Position numbers and translations under genes: made by a program | Shown: positions 1 to 6,820 of the stretch, piece after piece | Layout of the letters: every line of letters begins with the position of its first letter | Position numbering within the stretch: position 1 is the first letter of the stretch | The notes under the pieces: generated by a model | Told to the model about the DNA's origin: nothing | Seen by the model: the letters and a program-made list of their open reading frames with translations, nothing else | The model's database searches: none | Assembly: GCA_937920255.1 (NCBI GenBank) | Contig: CALDSL010000470.1 | Coordinates: 1-7,652 of the forward strand | From: an uncultured Anaerolineaceae bacterium | GTDB lineage: Bacteria; Chloroflexota; Anaerolineae; Anaerolineales; Anaerolineaceae | DNA length: 7,652 nt | Direction: 5' to 3'

Positions 1-408
1 ACCGCCGAAATTTCGGGCATCGCCCCGGCGCTGATGACCGCGCGCTGCCTCAACCTGCCGGTGGTGTACGCGCGCAAGAGCAAGCCGATCACCATGCCCG
101 ACCAGGTGTACCTGACGGTCGCGCCTTCGCATACCAAGGGACGCATGGTCGAGCTGATTGTTTCGCCCGAATACCTGGGCCACGGCGAGCGGGTGCTGAT
201 CATTGACGACTTTCTGGCCAGCGGCGCGACGATCAACGGTCTGGTGCGGCTGACGCACGCGGCCGGCGCCACCATCGTGGGGGTGGGAACACTGATCGAG
301 AAGACGTTTGAAGGCGGGCGCGATGCGCTGGCCTATCTGAACGTGCCGGTCGAGGCGCTGGTGCGCATCACCTCAATGGACAACGGCCAGATCGTGGTTG
401 CCGATTAA
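1..408 (+). CDS. xpt: Xanthine phosphoribosyltransferase, 3' part (N-terminus outside the window)
   Basis: Purine salvage enzyme that joins xanthine to PRPP to give XMP, in the cytoplasm. The frame is open from base 1, so the gene is cut by the window edge; 135 residues and the TAA stop (406-408) remain of a family usually near 190 residues, so about 55 N-terminal residues are missing. The visible part follows the Bacillus Xpt order: a segment like 'SGIAPALMT', then 'PVVYARKSKP', then the PRPP-binding loop 'VLIIDDFLASGAT' (visible residues about 64-76), then 'IEKTFEGGRD' and a C-terminal 'EALVRITSMDNG' segment. The Asp-Asp and the short Ala/Ser/Gly loop after it bind PRPP. The guaA start is 10 nt downstream, which fits co-transcription of two genes feeding guanine nucleotides. 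Any purine riboswitch or promoter would lie upstream of the window. Adenine phosphoribosyltransferase is the main alternative, but the residues around the loop and the tail look more like Xpt. Confidence 0.9.
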   Translation, partial: TAEISGIAPALMTARCLNLPVVYARKSKPITMPDQVYLTVAPSHTKGRMVELIVSPEYLGHGERVLIIDDFLASGATINGLVRLTHAAGATIVGVGTLIEKTFEGGRDALAYLNVPVEALVRITSMDNGQIVVAD

Positions 409-418
409 GCGCGGCCGC

Positions 419-2041
419 ATGCACGACGCAATCGCTGTCCTCGATTTCGGCTCGCAGACCAGCCAGCTTATCGCCCGCCGGGTGCGCGAGGCGAACGTCT
501 ACTGCGAGCTATTCCCCTGGAACGCGCCCGCCGCGCAGGTGCTGGCGCTGCGCCCCAAAGGCTTTATCCTCTCGGGCGGGCCGTCTTCGGTATACGAACC
601 GGGCGCACCGCAAGCCCCGGCCTATGTGCTGGAGGCGGGCGTGCCGGTGCTGGGCATCTGCTACGGGATGCAGGCGCTGGCGCACGCGCTGGGCGGCCAG
701 GTGGCCGCCGCGGCCGGGCGCGAGTACGGCCAGGCAGTGGTGGAAACGGTGGCCGAGAACCGCCTGCTGCCCACCGGCCAGCAAACGGTGTGGATGTCGC
801 ATGGCGACCGCATCGAGCGGCTGCCGGATGGGTTCACGGCGCTGGCGGCTAGCCCGCACAGCCCCGCCGCGGCCATGGGCGACGAACGGCGCGGCTGGTA
901 CGGCCTGCAGTTCCACCCCGAAGTGCGCCATACGCCGGGTGGCAGCGCGCTGCTGCGGCGGTTTGTGGTCGATATTTGCGGCGCGCGCGCCGCTTGGACG
1001 CCGGAGTCGATCATCGCCGAGGCGGTGGAGCGCATCCGCGCGCAGGTGGGCGGCGAGCCGGTGCTGGCCGCGGTCAGCGGCGGGGTCGATTCGAGCGTGG
1101 CAGCGGCGCTGGTGCACCGAGCGGTGGGCGACCAGTTGCGCGCGGTGTTTGTGGAAAATGGGCTGCTGCGCCAGGATGAGCGCCAGCAGGTGGAGCAGGC
1201 CTTTCGCCAGCATTTAGGCGCGAACCTGACCGTGGTGGATGCTTCCGTGACCTTCCTGGCGCGGCTGGCCGGGCAGACCGACCCGGAGGCCAAGCGCCGC
1301 GCCATCGGCGAGACGTTTATCCGCGTGTTCGAGCAGGCGGCGCGGGAACTGGGCCAGCCGCGCTTTCTGGTGCAGGGCACCATCTACCCCGACGTGGTCG
1401 AATCATCCGCGCCGGACCGCGCCCAGGGGCAGCGCATCAAGAGCCACCACAACGTGGGCGGGCTGCCGGAGAACATGGATTTTGCCCTGGTGGAGCCGCT
1501 GCGCTATCTCTTTAAAGATGAAGTGCGCGCGGTGGGCGAGGCGCTGGGGCTGCCGGCCGGGCTGGTGTGGCGGCAGCCTTTCCCGGGGCCGGGGCTGGCG
1601 GTACGCTGCCTGGGCGAGGTGACCGCCGAGCGCCTGGCGCGGCTGCGCGCCGCCGACGCCATTTTCACCGGGGAGCTGGCGGCGGCCGGGCTGCTTGGCC
1701 GGCGGCTGGAGGGTGGTACCCTTCAGGGTGGTACCCTGAGCCTGTCGAAGGGTGGTACCCTGAAGGGTACGGGCTTTGATCAGACTGAGGGCATTGCGCA
1801 GGCGTTTGTGGCGCTGCTGCCGGTGCGTTCGGTGGGGGTGATGGGCGACCAGCGCACCTACCACGAGACCGCCGCGCTGCGGGCCGTCACCACGTCTGAC
1901 TTTATGACCGCCGATTGGGCGCGGCTGCCGCACGACTTGCTGGCGCGGGTGGCAAACCGCATCGTCAACGAAGTAGACGGAATCAATCGCGTGGTGTATG
2001 ATATTACCAGCAAGCCGCCCGCCACCATTGAATGGGAATGA
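419..2041 (+). CDS. guaA: GMP synthase (glutamine-hydrolysing), with in-frame repeat insertion
   Basis: Amidates XMP to GMP using glutamine and ATP, the last step of de novo GMP synthesis; cytoplasmic homodimer in the family. I read 540 residues from ATG 419. Domains: class I glutamine amidotransferase (about 1-190) with 'GICYGMQ' nucleophile Cys81 and 'FHPEV' His166/Glu168; ATP pyrophosphatase (about 200-390) with P-loop 'SGGVDSS' at 220-226; C-terminal dimerisation domain with 'FPGPGL', 'LPVRSVGVMGDQRTY' and the family's 'KPPATIEWE' end. All catalytic motifs are intact. Between 'ADAIF' and 'QAF' there are 44 residues where E. coli GuaA (from memory) has 14; residues 432-451 are encoded by a palindromic repeat (1711-1770) and read GGTL three times. 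Without the extra 30 residues the length is ordinary. A TTG at 398 is in frame but overlaps xpt; ATG 419 gives the normal N-terminus 'MHDAIAVLDFGSQ'. No clear Shine-Dalgarno precedes it, so coupling to xpt translation is likely. Confidence 0.95.
   Translation: MHDAIAVLDFGSQTSQLIARRVREANVYCELFPWNAPAAQVLALRPKGFILSGGPSSVYEPGAPQAPAYVLEAGVPVLGICYGMQALAHALGGQVAAAAGREYGQAVVETVAENRLLPTGQQTVWMSHGDRIERLPDGFTALAASPHSPAAAMGDERRGWYGLQFHPEVRHTPGGSALLRRFVVDICGARAAWTPESIIAEAVERIRAQVGGEPVLAAVSGGVDSSVAAALVHRAVGDQLRAVFVENGLLRQDERQQVEQAFRQHLGANLTVVDASVTFLARLAGQTDPEAKRRAIGETFIRVFEQAARELGQPRFLVQGTIYPDVVESSAPDRAQGQRIKSHHNVGGLPENMDFALVEPLRYLFKDEVRAVGEALGLPAGLVWRQPFPGPGLAVRCLGEVTAERLARLRAADAIFTGELAAAGLLGRRLEGGTLQGGTLSLSKGGTLKGTGFDQTEGIAQAFVALLPVRSVGVMGDQRTYHETAALRAVTTSDFMTADWARLPHDLLARVANRIVNEVDGINRVVYDITSKPPATIEWE
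1711..1770 (+). repeat. 60-bp nested palindromic/tandem repeat inside guaA
   Basis: The 11-mer GGGTGGTACCC occurs three times (1711-1721, 1726-1736, 1750-1760), separated by TTCA and by TGAGCCTGTCGAA. A perfect 14-bp inverted repeat pairs 1716-1729 (GTACCCTTCAGGGT) with 1757-1770 (ACCCTGAAGGGTAC); an inner 5-bp stem pairs 1733-1737 with 1749-1753, so most of the element can fold into one hairpin. The centre holds CCCTGAGCCTGTCGAAGGG, which resembles a motif I recall as dispersed in many GC-rich genomes (not searched). The length is a multiple of three, and four of the six frames cross it without a stop, so it is tolerated in coding DNA. The host gene stays open through it. The exact borders are uncertain, because the guaA expansion is about 30 codons and the element explains about 20. 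Confidence 0.85.
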
Positions 2042-2120
2042 CGGGATGATTTTTGCGCCGGAGCAAAATTGCAGATCCGGCCGGCGCGCCCTCCCCTATG
2101 TCGTTTTTCCCGGCGGTTTT

Positions 2121-2126
2121 AAGGAG
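2121..2126 (+). promoter_or_regulatory. Ribosome binding site AAGGAG deciding the start at 2131
   Basis: AAGGAG lies 4 nt ahead of ATG 2131. In-frame upstream candidates (TTG 2053 and ATG 2098) have no comparable purine-rich site, so 2131 is chosen. Confidence 0.75.
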
Positions 2127-2130
2127 CAAT

Positions 2131-3063
2131 ATGAACTTCGGCGAGGTTCTTAGCAAAGCCGGAACCGTGATCTGGCGCAATAAAATCCTGTGGCTGTTTG
2201 GCATCCTGGCCGGGTGCGGCGGCAACCGCAGCTCGGGCGGATCGTTCAACTACCAGTTCTCCAGCGAGGATTTCCGCACGGGCGATCTCCCGGAGCCCCT
2301 GCGACGCATGGGCGAATGGATCGTCCAGTTTTTCAACAACACGCCGGGCTATGTTTACATTGTGGCGGCAGTGGTGGTACTGGCGCTGATCATCCTGGCC
2401 ATTTACCTTTCGACCATGGGGCGCATCGGGCTGGTGCTGGGCGCGCTGCGCGGCGACGAAGGCCAGGAAAAACAGAGTTTGGGCACGCTGTGGAACGACA
2501 GCCACCCCTTCTTCTGGCGCATGCTGGTGCTGAACCTGCTGGTGGGCGTGGCGGGGCTTATCATCTTCCTGGTGCTGCTCATCCCGATCCTCGGGCTGAC
2601 CGTGCTCACCGCCGGGATCGGGTTGATCTGCCTGTTCCCTCTGCTGTGCGTGTTGGGCATTGGCGTGCTGGTATTGAACGTCTGGATCGAGCAGTCGGCG
2701 GTAGCGGTGGTGGCCGAAAAGCTGCCGGTGGTCGACGGCTTGCGCCGCGGCTGGCAAATTTTCCGCAGCAATCTTGGCCAGCTCCTGGTACTATTACTGA
2801 TCCTGACCATCGGCAGTTTTGTGGTCAACCTGGTGCTGTTTGTCCCGCTGATGATCACCATGATCCCGCTGATCATGGCCTTTATGGGCGGAACGGCGGA
2901 TATTGGCGTCATGGGGCAGGCCTCCATCGCGCTGCTTTTGCTGTACCTGCCGGTGATGATTTTCATCGGCGGCGTGGTGCAGAGCTATATCGGCAGCGTG
3001 TGGACGCTGGCATTTCGCCGGCTGGCGAGGCCGGCAGCGCCGGGCGGAGCGGCAGTCTACTAG
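2131..3063 (+). CDS. Multi-pass membrane protein of unknown function
   Basis: I do not recognise a named family with certainty. From ATG 2131 it is 310 residues. It begins with a short amphipathic stretch and a hydrophobic segment containing 'NKILWLFGILAG' (about 14-29), then a polar Ser/Gly/Asn-rich loop (about 30-73), then strongly hydrophobic segments near 74-94, 131-155, 157-187, 218-250 and 264-285, giving about six membrane passes. A conserved-looking polar motif 'LWNDSHPFFWRM' precedes the third one. The architecture resembles the loosely defined bacterial membrane families related to DUF975 or the glycerophosphodiester phosphodiesterase membrane domain; this is inference only, and no catalytic motif is visible. 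It starts 89 nt after guaA and ends 20 nt before the VWA/FHA gene, so it is probably the first gene of the signalling operon and may help assemble or anchor the partner proteins. Confidence 0.8.
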   Translation: MNFGEVLSKAGTVIWRNKILWLFGILAGCGGNRSSGGSFNYQFSSEDFRTGDLPEPLRRMGEWIVQFFNNTPGYVYIVAAVVVLALIILAIYLSTMGRIGLVLGALRGDEGQEKQSLGTLWNDSHPFFWRMLVLNLLVGVAGLIIFLVLLIPILGLTVLTAGIGLICLFPLLCVLGIGVLVLNVWIEQSAVAVVAEKLPVVDGLRRGWQIFRSNLGQLLVLLLILTIGSFVVNLVLFVPLMITMIPLIMAFMGGTADIGVMGQASIALLLLYLPVMIFIGGVVQSYIGSVWTLAFRRLARPAAPGGAAVY

Positions 3064-3066
3064 CAT

Positions 3067-3074
3067 AGAGAGGT
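3067..3074 (+). promoter_or_regulatory. Ribosome binding site ahead of a TTG start
   Basis: AGAGAGGT at 3067-3074 sits about 10 nt ahead of TTG 3084. No ATG in this frame gives a full signal peptide, so this site supports the TTG start. Confidence 0.55.
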
Positions 3075-3083
3075 AGCGGACTA

Positions 3084-5003
3084 TTGTCTCAGACCAAACG
3101 GTCTGTTCATCAACGGGTGGCATTTCTGACCGGCGCGATCCTGGCGGTGATGGTTCTGTTGTGCCTGCCACTGGCCAGCGCGCTGGCGCAAAGCGGCGGC
3201 AGCGCCGCGATTTCCGCGCCCAACACCACCCGCTTCCCGGAGATCGTCTTCTACCTGGATGCGTACGACTCGGCCGGCGGGTTTATCCCTGACCTGACCC
3301 CCGATGACCTGACCGTGCTGGAAAACGACGAGCCGCGCCCGGTGACCGACATCCAACTGGTGGAGCCGGGGGTGCAGATCATCGTGGCCTTCAATGCCGC
3401 GCCGTTTATGGCCAACCGCATTGTGGGCGAGACCATCTTTGAAAAGCTGCAAACGCGGCTGGAAGCATGGGCCGAAGACCAGCCCAGCCAGACCAGCGAT
3501 GATTTCTCGCTGGTTACCGGCGAAGGCGTGCAGACCATCCGCCAGACCGAGCCGCGGCGCTGGAAGCAGAATGTGGAAGAGTACCAGCCCGACCTGATGC
3601 AGAGCAAGCCATCGCTGGCCGGCTTTTCGCAGGCGCTGGACCTGACCACCGACCCCAACCCCAACGCGCAGATGAAGCGCGCCATCCTGTATGTGACCCC
3701 GCTGCCGGCCGACGCGGCGCTGGAGGCGCTGCCCAACCTGGCCGCGCGCGCCGCTGAGAGCGGAGTGCGCGTGTTCGTGTGGCTGGTGGCCGACACCGCC
3801 GCGGATGCCTCTCCGGCGGCCGAAGCGCTGCGCTCGCTGGCGCGCGAGACCGGCGGGCATTTCTTCCTGTTCTCGGGCGTGGAAACCCTGCCCAACCCGG
3901 ACGTCTACTTTGGGCCGCTGCGCAAGCTGTACCAGGTGAGCTATACCTCGGGCGTGCGCAGCGCGGGCAAGCAAAGCCTGCAGGTGGAGATCGAGCGCAC
4001 CGGCGTGCGCGCCAGCAGCAAGGCCCAACAATTCACGCTCAACGTGCAGCCGCCCAACCCGATGTTCCTCGAACCGCCGGCGCGGATCGAGCGCGCTGCG
4101 GACCAGAATGGCTCGGCGATGGAACCGGCCAGCGTTACACTCAATATGCTGGTGGAATTCCCCGACGGCTACGCGCGCCCGCTGCACAGCGCCGAACTGT
4201 ACGTGGACGGCGAACTGGCCGACGCCAACACCCAGGCGCCGTTCGACGTGTTCACCTGGGATCTGGCCGGCTACACCGCCAGCGGAAACCATAATTTGCA
4301 GATCGAGATCCAGGACGCGCTGGGCTTCGAGCAGGCCAGCAGCGAAATTCCGGTGGAGATCGCGGTGGCGCAGCCGGCGCAGATCACCCTGCGCGAGCAA
4401 ATATCGCCGCGGCGGCTGATCATCGGCGGGGCGGTGTTCCTGGCGGCGGCGGCGCTGCTGGCGGTGCTGTGGCTGAGCGGCAAGCGCCACTGGTTTTCAT
4501 CGGCCGAACGGCTGCGCAGCGCGCGCCGCATGAAAGACCCGGTCACCCAACCCGTGGAGATCGCGCAGGACCAGCCGCGCAAGGGCAAAGACGCCGCCAG
4601 CGAAAGCCCGTCCTGGCCGCGGCCTTCGACCAACCGCAACGCGCCCGCCTGGCTGGTGCGGCTGGACGAAAATAACCAGCCGGTTACCGGAAATAACATC
4701 CCGGTGCTGCGGCGCGAGACCACCTTTGGCAGCAGCCCGCAGCAGGCCAGCTATGTCATCCCCTCGCCCTCGGTTTCCGGGCTGCACGCGCGGCTGACGC
4801 TCACCCGTGACGGCGACTACCTGCTGGCCGACACCAACTCGGTGGCCGGCACGTGGGTGAACTTCTCGCCGGTATCCACTGCCGGGGTGATTGTGCAGCA
4901 CGGTGATATCATTCACCTGGGGCAGATCGGTTTCCGTTTTGAACTGGCCAATCCGGGCCACGTGCGCGCCCCGCAGTTGAGCGAATACGAAGACACGCCA
5001 TGA
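3084..5003 (+). CDS. Membrane-anchored VWFA-related / Ig-like / FHA-domain protein
   Basis: Probable trans-envelope signalling or scaffold protein of 639 residues (TTG start, SD upstream). Order: signal peptide (about 1-36; positive 'KRSVHQR', hydrophobic core, ends 'ALAQS'); a VWFA-related region (about 50-300) opening with 'YDSAGGFIPDLTPDDLTVLENDEP', as in the TIGR03436-type family; an Ig-like domain (about 326-430) with 'AELYVDGELADANTQAPF'; one TM helix (445-464) followed by basic KRH; a charged, Pro-rich linker (about 467-535); a C-terminal FHA domain (about 540-628). The expected topology is ectodomain outside, FHA inside. Oddities: the VWA metal site DxSxS reads A102-F-N104-A-A106, so metal binding is unlikely; in FHA the usual Gly-Arg is G549-S550, and the usual NG before Thr is A588-G589, while S565 and H568 of the S-x-x-H motif remain. 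The stop overlaps the PP2C start (ATGA), which implies coupled translation and a shared job. Domain calls are by eye; FHA is the firmest. Confidence 0.85.
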   Translation: MSQTKRSVHQRVAFLTGAILAVMVLLCLPLASALAQSGGSAAISAPNTTRFPEIVFYLDAYDSAGGFIPDLTPDDLTVLENDEPRPVTDIQLVEPGVQIIVAFNAAPFMANRIVGETIFEKLQTRLEAWAEDQPSQTSDDFSLVTGEGVQTIRQTEPRRWKQNVEEYQPDLMQSKPSLAGFSQALDLTTDPNPNAQMKRAILYVTPLPADAALEALPNLAARAAESGVRVFVWLVADTAADASPAAEALRSLARETGGHFFLFSGVETLPNPDVYFGPLRKLYQVSYTSGVRSAGKQSLQVEIERTGVRASSKAQQFTLNVQPPNPMFLEPPARIERAADQNGSAMEPASVTLNMLVEFPDGYARPLHSAELYVDGELADANTQAPFDVFTWDLAGYTASGNHNLQIEIQDALGFEQASSEIPVEIAVAQPAQITLREQISPRRLIIGGAVFLAAAALLAVLWLSGKRHWFSSAERLRSARRMKDPVTQPVEIAQDQPRKGKDAASESPSWPRPSTNRNAPAWLVRLDENNQPVTGNNIPVLRRETTFGSSPQQASYVIPSPSVSGLHARLTLTRDGDYLLADTNSVAGTWVNFSPVSTAGVIVQHGDIIHLGQIGFRFELANPGHVRAPQLSEYEDTP

Positions 5004-6193
5004 ACGCGACAGAACAGGCGCATCTGCTGGTTGCCGCCCGCAGCCACCCGGGCATGTCGGGCAAGAATAATGAAGACCGGTTCGCAGTCACCGCGCTGCG
5101 GCTGAAATCCAGCCGCGCGCCGGCGCTGCTGGCGGTGCTGTGCGACGGCATCGGCGGGCACCGCGCCGGTGAGGTGGCGGCGGATATTGCCGTGCAAGCC
5201 ATCGGCCGGCGCGTGGCGGCCGGCGCGGCCAGCGAGCCGCTGCGCAGCCTGAACCAGGCCATCCAGGAGGCCAGCCAGGAGATCTACGAAATGGCGCAGG
5301 GCGACCCATCGCGCGCGGGGATGGGGGCCACGGCGGCGGTGGCGCTGGTGATTGGCAACCAGCTCTACGCGGCCACGGTGGGCGATTCGCGCCTGTACCT
5401 GATGCGCCGCGGCACCATCCGCCAGCTCAGCACCGACCACACCTGGGTGCAGGAAGCGCTGGACCACGGCTTTTTGCAGCCCGAACAGGCCAAAAGCCAC
5501 CCGAACGCGCACGTCATCCGGCGCTATTTGGGCTCGCCCACCCCGCCCAAGGTGGACCTGCGGCTGCGGCTGAATAACAAGGAAAGCGACAGCCAGGCCG
5601 AAGCCAACCAGGGGCTAAAGCTGCAACCCGGCGACCGGCTGCTGCTGTGCAGCGACGGCCTGACCGACCTGGTGGAAGATTCTGAGATTCTATCCACCTT
5701 TCAAGCCTACCCGGGCGAGCAGGGGGTGGATGCGCTCATCGCGCTGGCCAACCAGCGCGGCGGGCACGATAACATCACTATTGTGGCGCTGGAAATGCCG
5801 CGCGCGCGGCGCGCGCTGGGGATTGCGTGGAAGCGGCGCGCCTGGTCGGCGGGCTGCCTGGGCGCGGTGATCGGCGCGCTGCTGCTGGCGGCGCTGGTGC
5901 TGGCCGGGCTGTGGTACTTTGAGGGCTGGCCGCCGCTGCCGGGGAATGACACGCCCACCCCCACGGCGACGATGAGCGCCACACCGACCACGACGCCCAC
6001 GCCCACCCGCACGGCCCGGCCCACGCGCACCCCGCGCGCCACGCTGGGGCCGGAGATTTTTGGAACCGCCGCGCCGGCATCCGCCACCGTTCCGCCGGTG
6101 CTGCTGCCGCCGGGCGGCCCCACCCTCACCCCCTGGCCCACCAACACCTCCCCGGTGAGCGGTCTGGCCGGCACGCCCGAACCGGAGACGTAA
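5000..6193 (+). CDS. PP2C-family Ser/Thr protein phosphatase with TM anchor and Thr/Pro-rich tail
   Basis: Metal-dependent (Mn/Mg) phosphatase that removes phosphate from Ser/Thr of proteins; 397 residues. The catalytic domain (about 8-265) sits in the cytoplasm and shows the PPM motifs: 'NNEDRF' (E25, D26), 'CDGIGGH' (D49, G50), 'GMGATAAVAL', 'VGDSRLYL' (D129), 'CSDGLTDLV' (D219) and 'GGHDNIT' (D257). All metal-binding Asp positions look intact, so it should be active. After a basic 'WKRRAW' stretch comes one TM helix (about 284-304), then about 90 residues rich in Thr, Pro and Arg (repeats of TPTPT type around 312-345), which should lie outside the membrane and act as a spacer or wall-reaching stalk. 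The ATG overlaps the upstream stop by 4 nt; only a weak GAAGA-like site precedes it. The likely partner is the FHA protein encoded upstream, as phosphothreonine-reading and -erasing functions often sit together. No kinase is visible nearby. Confidence 0.93.
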   Translation: MNATEQAHLLVAARSHPGMSGKNNEDRFAVTALRLKSSRAPALLAVLCDGIGGHRAGEVAADIAVQAIGRRVAAGAASEPLRSLNQAIQEASQEIYEMAQGDPSRAGMGATAAVALVIGNQLYAATVGDSRLYLMRRGTIRQLSTDHTWVQEALDHGFLQPEQAKSHPNAHVIRRYLGSPTPPKVDLRLRLNNKESDSQAEANQGLKLQPGDRLLLCSDGLTDLVEDSEILSTFQAYPGEQGVDALIALANQRGGHDNITIVALEMPRARRALGIAWKRRAWSAGCLGAVIGALLLAALVLAGLWYFEGWPPLPGNDTPTPTATMSATPTTTPTPTRTARPTRTPRATLGPEIFGTAAPASATVPPVLLPPGGPTLTPWPTNTSPVSGLAGTPEPET

Positions 6194-6798
6194 TGCAAGC
6201 GACCACTTCTCTCCCCAGCGGTTACGTCAAGCGCGGCACAGTGAACATCACCAAAAGCCCAGGGCTGTTCATCTTGCTCAACCTGCTGGGCGTGGTGGTG
6301 CTGCTGGCAGCCGGTGCGCTGTTTATCCAGCTCGGCTACGCGCTGCGGCCGGACGATATGGACGCCATGCTGCTGAATTTGTCTGGCGGGGGTAATTTTG
6401 TGCCCGGGCTGCTGGCGCTGCTGGCCGTGCTGGTGGTGATGGTGGTGGTGCACGAAGCCATCCACGGCTTTTTCTTCTGGCTGTACACCCGCGCGCGGCC
6501 GGCGTTCGGCGTGGGCGCGGGTTATGCCTACGCAGCCGCCCCGGGCTGGTACCTGCCGCGCAACCAATACCTGCTGGTAGGCATCTCGCCGCTGCTGGTG
6601 ATCACGCTGGTGGGAGCGCTGCTGCTGGCGGTAGTGCCGGCGGCGCTGCTGCTGCCGGTGCTGGCGCTGATGATCGTCAACGCCAGCGGCGCGGTGGGCG
6701 ACCTGGCGGTGGTGGCCTGGCTGCTGACCCTGCCGCGTGAAACGCTGGCCTCCGACGACGGCGATGCCGTGACGGTATACGTGCCTGAGACCATATAA
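6193..6798 (+). CDS. DUF3267-type putative membrane zinc metalloprotease
   Basis: Small integral membrane protein of 201 residues with a zincin motif 'HEAIH' (H87, E88, H91) inside a hydrophobic segment, and a later 'NASGAVGDL' segment (N163 to D170), the two marks I associate with the DUF3267 family of putative zincin peptidases. H87 and H91 would hold zinc, E88 would activate water, and D170 may be the third ligand; substrate unknown. Hydrophobic segments lie at about 24-50, 71-98 (with the active site), 124-145 and 147-170. It begins at ATG 6193 within TAATG, overlapping the phosphatase stop by one base, with GGAGA at 6184-6188 as ribosome site, so it is coupled to the phosphatase and probably is the last gene of the operon. 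Proteolysis of an anchored partner in the same operon is a possible role, but this is speculation. Confidence 0.82.
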   Translation: MQATTSLPSGYVKRGTVNITKSPGLFILLNLLGVVVLLAAGALFIQLGYALRPDDMDAMLLNLSGGGNFVPGLLALLAVLVVMVVVHEAIHGFFFWLYTRARPAFGVGAGYAYAAAPGWYLPRNQYLLVGISPLLVITLVGALLLAVVPAALLLPVLALMIVNASGAVGDLAVVAWLLTLPRETLASDDGDAVTVYVPETI

Positions 6799-6820
6799 AC
6801 CGGGAAAGAAGAACTTAACA
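6798..6820 (+). repeat. Degenerate intergenic repeat, copy 1
   Basis: From the end of the protease stop codon the DNA reads AACCGGGAA, then AGAAGA, then ACTTAACA. A related stretch lies at 7331-7349 in the same orientation, on the other side of the response regulator gene. It runs directly into the left arm of the 35-bp inverted repeat. Confidence 0.4.

Noticed and set aside
398..418. TTG 398 as guaA start
   Set aside because: It overlaps the xpt end and adds seven residues foreign to GuaA; ATG 419 begins at the usual family N-terminus.
1711..1770. Frameshift or pseudogene in guaA
   Set aside because: The insertion is a multiple of three bases, the frame is open, and all motifs on both sides, including the C-terminal end, are intact.
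1711..1770. CRISPR array from the repeated GGGTGGTACCC
   Set aside because: Units are 11 bp with gaps of 4 and 13 nt, inside a coding gene; this is not repeat-spacer architecture.
2050..2068. Hairpin TTTTGC-loop-GCAAAA after guaA as a terminator
   Set aside because: Only a 6-bp, AT-rich stem with no U-tract behind it; too weak to call, so readthrough from guaA into the next gene remains possible.
3081..4490. Long minus-strand open frame (469 codons) opposite the VWA/FHA gene
   Set aside because: Its translation is Arg/His/Gln-rich with no domain, as expected for the antisense of GC-rich coding DNA; the plus-strand gene has clear domains.
5950..6045. Repetitive ACGCCCACC-type DNA as a repeat element
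   Set aside because: It is simply the coding of the Thr/Pro-rich stalk of the phosphatase.
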